Of a stretch of DNA of 6,549 nt, positions 1 through 5,863 are shown piece by piece. The translations under genes were made by a program, and so were the position numbers. This stretch comes from Candidatus Dadabacteria bacterium (GTDB lineage Bacteria > Desulfobacterota_D > UBA1144 > Nemesobacterales > CSP1-2). The notes beneath the pieces were generated by a model that saw only the letters and a program-made list of their open reading frames with translations, was not told the DNA's origin and searched no databases. How positions within the stretch are numbered: position 1 is the stretch's first letter; each line of letters opens with the position of its first letter. Location: contig JAKEHC010000111.1 of NCBI GenBank assembly GCA_022615255.1, positions 1 to 6,549 on the forward strand, read 5' to 3'.

Positions 1-104
1 ATAAAATTCTAATTAATCCTTTAATGAGTAATTTTTAGTTTATACGATTTTCACACATGCGCTATCAAACTTCTGCCGGTTTTATCATGATTGAATCAAA
101 ACCC

Positions 105-129
105 CTTGACATTATTTGTTAGAGTCAAG
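105..129. promoter_or_regulatory. Short dyad, possible operator ahead of the sugar-phosphate cluster
   Basis: The 6-base arms CTTGAC (105-110) and GTCAAG (124-129) are perfect inverted repeats separated by 13 bases. The left arm overlaps the candidate -35 hexamer, so a protein bound here could block RNA polymerase. A smaller palindrome, TTGAATCAA, lies just upstream at 91-99. The dyad is seen directly; its role as an operator is inferred, and arms of this length can arise by chance in AT-rich DNA. Confidence 0.25.
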
Positions 130-136
130 CCCTAAT
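106..136 (+). promoter_or_regulatory. Candidate sigma-70-type promoter for the HAD-rpiA operon
   Basis: A perfect -35 hexamer TTGACA lies at 106-111. The best -10 match is CCTAAT at 131-136 (4 of 6 bases) with a 19-base spacer, which is longer than ideal. Transcription would start near 143 and give a leader of about 40 bases before the first start codon at 186. The -35 box and the position before the first gene support the call; the poor -10 box weakens it. Confidence 0.35.
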
Positions 137-185
137 GTTATTCTATTTATCATCCATACATTAAAACACCTAGCGATGGAATTAA

Positions 186-920
186 ATGATAACGGCGTTT
201 CTATTTGATATGGACGGCACGCTGGTACAGACGGAAATTTTAAAAGCTGTGTCTTATGCAAAGGCTGCTCACGAGCTTCGACCATCGCTTAGAGAAGAGG
301 AGGTTGTAGATGCATTCAAGGATGTAGTAGGGCTTTCTCGAAAGGAAGTCGCCCAGAAATTAATGGAGCGTTTCGATCTGGAGAAAGAGGCGAGTGCTAA
401 AATGGAAACATTTAAAGTTCAACAACCGTGGCAGGCTTTTGTTCAACTCAGAATGGAGATCTACGACTCCATGATTTCCGATCCTGAAATTCTAAACAAA
501 CATCTTTGCCCTTATAATCTCGGGCTCCTTAAATGGGTAAGACAAAATGGATATCCTACCGGCCTTGGTACCCAATCTCAACGCCCGGAGACAATGCACA
601 TTTTGGAAATCCTGGATATAAAAAAGGATTTTGATTTTATAGCTACAAGAGAGGACGTGGAGAATCCAAAACCTGATCCGGAGATATACAACCTGCTGGC
701 AGACGAGCTAAAAGTTTCTCCAGATCAGTGTCTCGTTATTGAGGATTCGGCCTCTGGCGTAATAGCTGCACTCGGAGCAGGTATGGGATGCATCGCAGTG
801 ACTACTGACCTTACTAGAGATGGCGTACATAAAATAAGTCCTTCCGAGAAACTTTTGATTGTTGATTCACCCTCCGAGCTACTTGGAGTGGTAAAACGCT
901 ACATTACTGATAAGGAATGA
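186..920 (+). CDS. HAD-superfamily sugar-phosphate phosphatase or phosphomutase-like hydrolase
   Basis: A 244-residue cytoplasmic hydrolase of the haloacid dehalogenase superfamily, in the subgroup with beta-phosphoglucomutase and phosphoglycolate phosphatase. All four HAD motifs are present: FDMDGT near residues 7-12 (nucleophile Asp8, acid/base Asp10), Thr129 in GTQS (motif II), Lys162 in NPKPDP (motif III) and the acidic pair Glu186-Asp187 in VIEDSASG (motif IV, Mg2+ binding). A helical cap of the usual type fits between residues 14 and about 100. The start at 186 puts the nucleophile at residue 8, as is normal; a weak GATGGA ribosome site sits 5 bases upstream. The stop is 18 bases before rpiA, so the two are probably co-transcribed. 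The context suggests a pentose-pathway sugar phosphate such as 6-phosphogluconate as substrate, since HAD enzymes with that activity exist, but sequence alone cannot fix substrate in this family. The family call is secure; the substrate is not. Confidence 0.88.
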   Translation: MITAFLFDMDGTLVQTEILKAVSYAKAAHELRPSLREEEVVDAFKDVVGLSRKEVAQKLMERFDLEKEASAKMETFKVQQPWQAFVQLRMEIYDSMISDPEILNKHLCPYNLGLLKWVRQNGYPTGLGTQSQRPETMHILEILDIKKDFDFIATREDVENPKPDPEIYNLLADELKVSPDQCLVIEDSASGVIAALGAGMGCIAVTTDLTRDGVHKISPSEKLLIVDSPSELLGVVKRYITDKE

Positions 921-938
921 AACCTCCTTGAAAACCAG

Positions 939-1664
939 ATGAGCGAAACTAAAAATCGAGAGAGATTAGAACTCCAGGATAGGTTAAAGCAAAAAGCGGC
1001 TTCGTACGCAGTAGATTTCGTACAATCCGGAATGGTACTAGGACTTGGAACCGGCAGCACAACTCGGTTTGCCCTAGAAAACATAGGACTTCGGATCAAA
1101 AACGGTCAGTTGCAAGACATAGTAGGCATACCTAGCTCCCTTCAGACGGAAAAGATAGCCAAAGATGTTGGCATACCGCTAACCAGCTTTGATGAACACC
1201 AAGAGATTGATCTGACCATTGACGGAGCCGACGAGGTTGACCCGCAACTAAACCTAATCAAGGGCGGAGGGGGAGCGCTCCTAAGGGAAAAAATATTAGC
1301 GCAATCAAGCCGACGTAATATCATAATCGTAGACGAGAACAAGCTTTCTCCTAGGCTTGGCACACACTTTTCCTTGCCGCTTGAGGTAATACCTTTTGCT
1401 TGGAAACCGGAGGCAAATTATGTTAGCTCACTTGGAGCCGATGTAACTTTGCGTAAGAGCAATGAAGGCAATCCTTACACGACCGATCAGAACAACTTTA
1501 TTCTAGATTGCAAATTTGGACCGATCTCAGACCTTAATCGGCTAGCATCAAAGCTATCTCAACGAGCCGGTATTGTCGAGCACGGTCTATTTCTCGGTCT
1601 AGCAACGGAGGTCATCGTTGCGACAGAAAACGGAATTCGTCATCTAAAACGGAAAGGCATTTAG
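939..1664 (+). CDS. rpiA: Ribose-5-phosphate isomerase A
   Basis: Interconverts ribulose 5-phosphate and ribose 5-phosphate in the non-oxidative pentose phosphate pathway, in the cytoplasm. The 241-residue product carries the full RpiA signature: phosphate loop GLGTGSTT (35-42), DGADEVD (95-101), KGGGGALLREK (108-118), VDENK (131-135) and a C-terminal EHGLFLG block. Asp95, Asp98, Lys108 and Glu117 match E. coli Asp81, Asp84, Lys94 and Glu103 with a constant offset of 14, so the active site is complete. The N-terminus is about a dozen residues longer than in many family members, but no better downstream ATG precedes the phosphate loop. No convincing ribosome site precedes the ATG; the 18-base gap after the HAD gene instead holds ACCTCCTT, which resembles the anti-SD itself. 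Translation may depend on coupling to the upstream gene. The family call is very secure; the exact start less so. Confidence 0.96.
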   Translation: MSETKNRERLELQDRLKQKAASYAVDFVQSGMVLGLGTGSTTRFALENIGLRIKNGQLQDIVGIPSSLQTEKIAKDVGIPLTSFDEHQEIDLTIDGADEVDPQLNLIKGGGGALLREKILAQSSRRNIIIVDENKLSPRLGTHFSLPLEVIPFAWKPEANYVSSLGADVTLRKSNEGNPYTTDQNNFILDCKFGPISDLNRLASKLSQRAGIVEHGLFLGLATEVIVATENGIRHLKRKGI

Positions 1665-1685
1665 TTAGAGATAGATGTATATATG

Positions 1686-1721
1686 AATGAAGTATTCATT
1701 AAATTATTACCTTTTAGTAAT
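1686..1721. other. AT-rich inverted repeats in the rpiA-rpe gap
   Basis: The 107-base gap between rpiA and rpe holds two small stems. AATGAA (1686-1691) pairs with TTCATT (1695-1700) across a 3-base loop, and ATTAC (1706-1710) pairs with GTAAT (1717-1721) across a 6-base loop, followed by T-rich sequence. They could act as weak attenuation or processing elements, but the stems contain very little G or C and the T-run is interrupted, so neither qualifies as a clear intrinsic terminator. I see no well-spaced promoter in the gap. Confidence 0.25.
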
Positions 1722-1771
1722 TATTTGTTTTATTGACGGATAAATATTATGTAGCAACAAAAAGCGACATT

Positions 1772-2428
1772 ATGGTTATAATAGAGCCATCGATTCTCTC
1801 AGCGGATTTTGCTCATCTCGGTGAAGCCGCCAAAGAGGCGGAAGCCGCCGGCGTTAAAGCGATTCAAATTGATGTTATGGATGGACGTTTTGTCCCTAAT
1901 ATTAATTTTGGTCCAGGAGTTGTCGCCTCTCTCAGGCCGCTTGTGAAAATAACACTCGACGTTCACCTCATGATTGTTGAGCCGGAACGTTCCCTGACAA
2001 TGTTTACCGAGGCGGGTGCAGATCGGATTATCGTCCATCAGGAAGCCTGCATAAATGTCCACCGGGCATTGGAATCAATACGGGAATTAGGAATCGAAGC
2101 CGGTGTTACTATAAATCCGGGCACGCCTTTAAGCACCATAGAAGAGGTGCTTGATTTGGCAGACCTCGTTCAGATCATGACGGTTAATCCAGGCTTCGGC
2201 GGTCAAAAGTTCATTCACAGCCAAATAGATAAAATCCGCCGTCTGAGACAAATGCTTGACGAACGAAACTCTCGTGCACTCATAGCCGTGGATGGAGGAA
2301 TTGACACCGAGACAGCCCCTTTGGTTGTAAATGCAGGGGCGACGGTGCTTGTAGCAGGTTCAAGCATATATAACTCATCTGGCACTGTAGCACAAAACGT
2401 TAACGCATTATTCAAAAGCATACGATGA
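1772..2428 (+). CDS. rpe: Ribulose-phosphate 3-epimerase
   Basis: Epimerises ribulose 5-phosphate to xylulose 5-phosphate, a cytoplasmic TIM-barrel enzyme of the pentose phosphate pathway and, where present, the Calvin cycle. From the ATG at 1772 the product is 218 residues, usual for the family, and starts right before the conserved EPSILSADF. Signatures in order: DVMDGRFVPN (34-43), DVHLM (63-67), NPGTP (115-119), TVNPGFGGQKF (137-147, phosphate loop), VDGGI (173-177) and VAGSSIY near the C-terminus. Catalytic Asp34 and Asp174 and metal ligand His65 are present. The first metal-ligand position, His in the usual H-x-D-V-M-D motif, is Gln32 (codon CAA at 1865-1867). An upstream TTG at 1733 would add 13 residues with no family resemblance and no ribosome site. 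Neither start has a strong SD. It lies between rpiA and zwf, 107 and 67 bases away. The identity is secure. Confidence 0.95.
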   Translation: MVIIEPSILSADFAHLGEAAKEAEAAGVKAIQIDVMDGRFVPNINFGPGVVASLRPLVKITLDVHLMIVEPERSLTMFTEAGADRIIVHQEACINVHRALESIRELGIEAGVTINPGTPLSTIEEVLDLADLVQIMTVNPGFGGQKFIHSQIDKIRRLRQMLDERNSRALIAVDGGIDTETAPLVVNAGATVLVAGSSIYNSSGTVAQNVNALFKSIR

Positions 2429-2495
2429 CAAACTCAGAGAACGATGAAGAATGTACTCAAAACATAATTTAGCTGGAGCTTAAAAAGGAAGAAAA

Positions 2496-4028
2496 ATGGA
2501 ACGATCTCCTAACTTCATACTTGTAATATTTGGCGCCTCTGGGGACTTAACAAAACGAAAACTAATGCCCGCCCTATATGCGCTATATAAGCAAAATCTA
2601 CTTTCTGAGCGCTTCGCTATATTGGGAACCAGCCGATCAGCACTTTCAGATGAGGCTTTTCGTGAAAGGATAATAGAAGGTATAAAAATATATGGAGACA
2701 AAAACGCAGAAGAGCATATGCTTCATTCCTTTTCTAAAAATGTATATTATCTACCCTTCGATGCGGCCAAAAACCTAGACTATCCAAAATTGAAAGCCAG
2801 GCTTTCTAAAATCGATGACGAACTGAAGATCGAGGGCAATTACATATATTATTTATCCACTTCACCCAATCTATTTCCAATTATAACTGAATCGCTTGGG
2901 ATAGAAGGCTTAAATAAAGAGGGAAATGGCTCCGGCTGGAAGCGTATCGTCATAGAAAAACCATTCGGACACGATCTCGAATCAGCAAAAGAACTAAATG
3001 AAACCTTGCTTAAAATTTTTGAAGAGAGTCAAGTCTATCGTATTGACCATTACCTGGGGAAGGAAACAGTACAGAATATCCTTGCCTTTCGTTTTTCTAA
3101 CGGCATTTTTGAACCACTATGGAACAGGAACTACGTGCATCATGTAGAGGTTACTGCTGCCGAACAAATCGGCGTAGAAGAACGAGGGGAGTATTACGAC
3201 CAATACGGCGCGCTTAGAGATATGGTGCAAAACCACCTTTTGAATATCGTTGGAATAGTTGCAATGGAGCCGCCTTCCTTTTTCGATGCCACCGCAGTCC
3301 GCAATGAAACGGTAAAGGTATTCCAGTCATTCCGCCCCATAAAACCCGAAGAGACGGAAAAGTATGTAGTGCGTGGTCAGTATACGGATTCAACCATACA
3401 TGGAGAAAAGATCTCGGGCTACCGAAATGAAAGAAACGTCTCCCAAGATTCACGGACTGAAACCTTTGCGGCGCTTAAATCATATATAGACAACTGGCGC
3501 TGGGGTGGCGTGCCATTCTATATAAGGACCGGGAAACGTCTTCCCACACGCGTATCCGAGGTAGTCATCCATTTCAAGAAAACTCCTCATCATTTATTTA
3601 CACAGAATAACTTATGCGACGTTAGGCGTAATCAGCTTATCATTCGCATTCAGCCGGATGAGGGCATATTACTTAAATTCGGGATGAAAATGCCTGGTGC
3701 AGGTTTCGAGATAAAAGACGTCAACATGGACTTCCATTATTCAGAGCTAAGCGATGCCTATATTCCGGAAGCCTATGAACGCCTGCTCCTGGACTGCATG
3801 CTTGGCGATGCCACCCTTTACGCTCGTACCGATGCAGTAGAGTCATGCTGGCGCTATCTAGACCCGATTTTAAAGGCTTGGAAAGAACGTCAGGACATAA
3901 AAATCTACGGCTACCCAGCAGGTACCTGGGGACCTAAAGAGGCGCATGAGCTCTTCGATAATCGAGACGAGGATTGGCGCTATCCATGTAAAAACCTGTC
4001 CACAGATGGGGAGTACTGTGAGTTGTAG
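2496..4028 (+). CDS. zwf: Glucose-6-phosphate 1-dehydrogenase
   Basis: Oxidises glucose 6-phosphate to 6-phosphogluconolactone, the first and committed step of the oxidative pentose phosphate pathway and a main NADPH source. The 510-residue length is normal. The N-terminal Rossmann domain has FGASGDLTKRKL (12-23), and GTSR with Arg47 follows the second strand, which favours NADP+. EKPFG (154-158), the substrate-site signature RIDHYLGKE (182-190, with His185 and Lys189) and the likely catalytic base His247 in VQNHLLN are all intact, followed by the C-terminal dimer domain. AAGGA at 2485-2489 is a good ribosome site 6 bases before the ATG. The last dozen or so residues, rich in Cys and acidic residues, run past where many homologues end, and the TAG stop lies inside the left end of a palindromic repeat. 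Pgl, the next pathway enzyme, follows 56 bases later. Confidence 0.97.
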   Translation: MERSPNFILVIFGASGDLTKRKLMPALYALYKQNLLSERFAILGTSRSALSDEAFRERIIEGIKIYGDKNAEEHMLHSFSKNVYYLPFDAAKNLDYPKLKARLSKIDDELKIEGNYIYYLSTSPNLFPIITESLGIEGLNKEGNGSGWKRIVIEKPFGHDLESAKELNETLLKIFEESQVYRIDHYLGKETVQNILAFRFSNGIFEPLWNRNYVHHVEVTAAEQIGVEERGEYYDQYGALRDMVQNHLLNIVGIVAMEPPSFFDATAVRNETVKVFQSFRPIKPEETEKYVVRGQYTDSTIHGEKISGYRNERNVSQDSRTETFAALKSYIDNWRWGGVPFYIRTGKRLPTRVSEVVIHFKKTPHHLFTQNNLCDVRRNQLIIRIQPDEGILLKFGMKMPGAGFEIKDVNMDFHYSELSDAYIPEAYERLLLDCMLGDATLYARTDAVESCWRYLDPILKAWKERQDIKIYGYPAGTWGPKEAHELFDNRDEDWRYPCKNLSTDGEYCEL

Positions 4029-4055
4029 AGGGACAGAACAATGTTCTGTCCCTAC
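4025..4055. repeat. REP-like palindrome between zwf and pgl
   Basis: Eleven-base arms (4029-4039 and 4043-4053, left arm AGGGACAGAAC) form a perfect inverted repeat around the 3-base loop AAT. Alternatively GTAG (4025-4028) can pair with CTAC (4052-4055) with a 2-base bulge, giving a longer stem. It is followed by CCCTACTT (4050-4057), the same 8 bases that end the second palindrome at 5844-5851. There is no T-run after the stem, so it is more like a dispersed intergenic palindrome (REP-like) than an intrinsic terminator. In mRNA it would still form a stable hairpin that could protect upstream zwf message or reduce pgl expression. The zwf stop codon TAG (4026-4028) is within its left end. Confidence 0.6.
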
Positions 4056-4076
4056 TTAGATATGAGAGAATGTTCT

Positions 4077-4083
4077 AGGAGGG
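4077..4083 (+). promoter_or_regulatory. Strong ribosome binding site for pgl
   Basis: AGGAGGG is a near-complete Shine-Dalgarno match. The AGGAGG core ends only 2 bases before the ATG at 4085 but 5 bases before the next in-frame codon, TTG at 4088. The spacing therefore favours the TTG as the actual start, or use of both codons. Confidence 0.7.
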
Positions 4084-4084
4084 A

Positions 4085-4822
4085 ATGTTGAAACAAGAGA
4101 TTTATACCTTTAATGACAGCCGAGAGCTTGCGAACAAATTGGCTGAATACTTTCACAGAACTGTGCGAAAAACGGCAGAATCCGGTGAGTCCTTGTTTGT
4201 TGCCCTCTCAGGCGGTACCACCCCGAGAATATTTTTTGAAAGGCTAGCAGCGCCACCGTACCGTGAAGAAACTCCTTGGAAAAACGTTCACTTCTTTTGG
4301 GGCGACGAAAGGTGTGTGCAGCCTGACAATAGCGAGAGCAATTTCAAAATGGCAAAAGACTCTCTCCTATCCCATATAACCATACCTGATAAGAACATAC
4401 ACCGAATAATGGGCGAGAACCCGCCTCAGTCAGAGGTCAAACGGTATGAAAAGGAGATCAAGGACTACGTACCTAAGGACAGGAACGGTCATCCACAATT
4501 TGATTGGATCTTTTTGGGTATGGGTAAAGACGGGCATACCGCATCGTTATTTCCCGGTTCTCCTACATTACAAGAAAAAGAAGCGGTGTGCGTCATAGCA
4601 GTTCACCCAGCAAGCGGTCAGAAGAGAATCAGTCTTACGCTTCCTGTTATAAATAGTGGAAAGCGCGTTTCATTCCTAGTTACCGGTGAGGAAAAGGCTC
4701 CGATTGTCGAAGAAATTCTTAAAAAGACACCTTCATCCTTGAGTTATCCCTCAGCCAGGGTTCAACCGGCTGACGGCATACTAGAGTGGTATCTAGATAA
4801 ACCTTCGGCAAAAGGGCTTTAA
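4085..4822 (+). CDS. pgl: 6-phosphogluconolactonase (DevB/SOL type)
   Basis: Hydrolyses 6-phosphogluconolactone, the product of Zwf, to 6-phosphogluconate in the cytoplasm. The 245-residue product has the family hallmarks: ALSGGTTP (40-47, phosphate binding, as in the related glucosamine-6-phosphate deaminase fold), FFWGDERCVQPDNSESN (70-86) and LGMGKDGHTASLFPG (144-158), whose His151 is the likely catalytic base, then QKRISLTLPVIN (179-190). The DGHTASLFPG form and the lack of deaminase-specific motifs separate it from NagB. The start may be the ATG at 4085 or, by Shine-Dalgarno spacing, the TTG at 4088, which differs by one residue. Position directly after zwf supports the assignment. It is the last plus-strand gene, with its stop 42 bases from the convergent murI stop. 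Confidence 0.94.
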   Translation: MLKQEIYTFNDSRELANKLAEYFHRTVRKTAESGESLFVALSGGTTPRIFFERLAAPPYREETPWKNVHFFWGDERCVQPDNSESNFKMAKDSLLSHITIPDKNIHRIMGENPPQSEVKRYEKEIKDYVPKDRNGHPQFDWIFLGMGKDGHTASLFPGSPTLQEKEAVCVIAVHPASGQKRISLTLPVINSGKRVSFLVTGEEKAPIVEEILKKTPSSLSYPSARVQPADGILEWYLDKPSAKGL

Positions 4823-4840
4823 GAAAGACCATATTCTTTA

Positions 4841-4861
4841 TATTCTTCGATATTAAGAATA
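4841..4861. terminator. Weak AT-rich hairpin between convergent pgl and murI
   Basis: TATTCTT (4841-4847) and AAGAATA (4855-4861) form a 7-base perfect inverted repeat with a 7-base loop in the 42-base gap where the two transcripts converge. Its location suits a bidirectional terminator, but the stem has a single G:C pair and no T-run follows on either strand. The call therefore rests mainly on position. Confidence 0.3.
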
Positions 4862-4864
4862 ATG

Positions 4865-5677
4865 TTATATATCCACCTGCTCCACCCTTTCTACCTTCTC
4901 ACCCAAAAACCTTTCTGCAATTGCAATAAATGTTTCCGAGACATCGGTAAGGTAAAACTCCCTTTGAGTAGAATAGGAACCTTCATTCGAGATGCCGTTC
5001 TCTTTAAGAGTCCTTTCTATCTCTAAAGCCGTCTCCTCAGCGGAATCCACAAGGGCAACGTCCTCACCAATAACCTTTTGAATAGTTGATTTTAGAAGCG
5101 GATAATGGGTACAGCCGAGTATAAGAACGTCTATACCGGATTCCTTCAAGGGTTCTAGGTACCTTCTCGCCGTAAGTTGAGCGATTTCTCCGTCAGTCCA
5201 CCCCTCTTCAGCGAGTGGTACCAAAAGGGGACACGCCTTTGAATAAACCTTGATTTCCGGAGCCATATTTTCCATAGCCTTTTTGTATGCGCCGCTTTTA
5301 ATTGTCGAGGGTGTTCCTATTACACCCACCTTTCCAGTTTTGGTTATTCTAACCCCTTTTCTCGCTCCAGGCTCAATTACACCCATAACTGGTATCTCTA
5401 AGTCCCATCTTAAGCCTGTAAGCGAAACGGCAGAGGCTGTATTGCATGCGACTACCAGTAGCTTTATGCCCTTTGATACGAGAAATCTGCTGTTAATCTG
5501 AGAATATTTAATTACTGTTTCGCTTGATTTCGTCCCATATGGAACACTTGCGGTATCGCCTAAATAGATGATGTTCTCGCCGGGAAGCTTTCTGAATATT
5601 TCCCTTACAACAGTAAGCCCGCCGATACCAGAGTCGAATATGCCTATAGGAGACGAATTACTTTTTGAATCAGTCAT
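4865..5677 (-). CDS. murI: Glutamate racemase
   Basis: Converts L-glutamate to D-glutamate for peptidoglycan side chains, a cofactor-independent two-cysteine racemase in the cytoplasm. The 270-residue product has IGIFDSGIGGLTV (11-23), YLGDTASVPYGTKS (38-51), VVACNTASA (75-83, catalytic Cys78) and LILGCTHYPLL (185-195, catalytic Cys189), so both catalytic thiols and Asp15-Ser16 are present. Ser44 stands where many homologues have Arg in DTAR, a minor change. The only nearby Met gives a normal N-terminus, but no Shine-Dalgarno is seen before it and no well-spaced promoter is evident in the AT-rich sequence upstream (5678-5820). It converges with pgl and has no functional link to the sugar-phosphate genes; the secreted-protein gene upstream on the same strand ends 186 bases away, so the two are probably separate units. 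Confidence 0.95.
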   Translation of the reverse strand: MTDSKSNSSPIGIFDSGIGGLTVVREIFRKLPGENIIYLGDTASVPYGTKSSETVIKYSQINSRFLVSKGIKLLVVACNTASAVSLTGLRWDLEIPVMGVIEPGARKGVRITKTGKVGVIGTPSTIKSGAYKKAMENMAPEIKVYSKACPLLVPLAEEGWTDGEIAQLTARRYLEPLKESGIDVLILGCTHYPLLKSTIQKVIGEDVALVDSAEETALEIERTLKENGISNEGSYSTQREFYLTDVSETFIAIAERFLGEKVERVEQVDI

Positions 5678-5821
5678 AAGATTAGATTTGGAAATAAGAA
5701 TTTTTATATCTCTTAAATTAAAACATATCCATTCAAATAATTAGAATAGCATAAGAACGAATGGGTGTGTAAGCTCAGTTATTTCTGATAGAAAGTATCT
5801 TCGGAGGTCAACAATATCCTG
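5678..5821. other. AT-rich non-coding spacer upstream of murI
   Basis: This is the part of the gap between murI and the secreted-protein gene that lies outside the palindrome. It should contain the murI promoter on the minus strand. I found hexamers that partly match consensus, such as TTGAAT at 5736-5731 and TATAAA at 5708-5703, but their spacing of 22 bases is wrong. A GGAGGT at 5803-5808 on the plus strand has no start codon at a usable distance. I see no small gene here. Confidence 0.4.
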
Positions 5822-5850
5822 AGTAGGGGCGAGGACACCCCGCCCCTACT
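5822..5850. repeat. GC-rich REP-like palindrome downstream of the secreted-protein gene
   Basis: Perfect 10-base arms AGTAGGGGCG (5822-5831) and CGCCCCTACT (5841-5850) enclose 9 bases. Two more G:C pairs (5833-5834 with 5838-5839) can form past one A-C mismatch, leaving a 3-base loop ACA. The architecture (GTAG at one end, CCCTACTT at the other, 3-base loop) matches the palindrome at 4025-4055, though the inner sequence differs. It lies 13 bases beyond the stop of the minus-strand gene and could protect the 3' end of that message or act as a terminator, but no T-run follows on the minus strand. Confidence 0.6.
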
Positions 5851-5863
5851 TCCCGGCTCTGCG

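Noticed and set aside
899..1363. Minus-strand open frames opposite rpiA
   Set aside because: They lie antisense to a clear rpiA gene, have no recognisable motifs and no ribosome sites; they are shadows of the coding strand.
1733..1771. Upstream in-frame TTG start for rpe, adding 13 residues
   Set aside because: No ribosome site precedes it, the added residues do not resemble family N-termini, and the ATG at 1772 places the conserved PSILSAD motif at the normal distance from the start.
3214..3453. Minus-strand open frame within zwf
   Set aside because: It is antisense to intact zwf coding sequence including the catalytic region and has no family features.
4029..4053. zwf-pgl palindrome as an intrinsic terminator
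   Set aside because: No T-run follows the stem, and pgl downstream belongs to the same pathway; its shared ends with the second palindrome fit a dispersed repeat better.
4062..4091. Nine-residue ORF overlapping the pgl start, with tandem AGG AGG codons
   Set aside because: The AGG codons are simply the pgl Shine-Dalgarno sequence read in another frame; the ORF has no ribosome site.
5250..5501. Plus-strand open frame of 83 codons opposite murI
   Set aside because: Its hydrophobic look comes from the antisense of a conserved racemase; it has no independent support.
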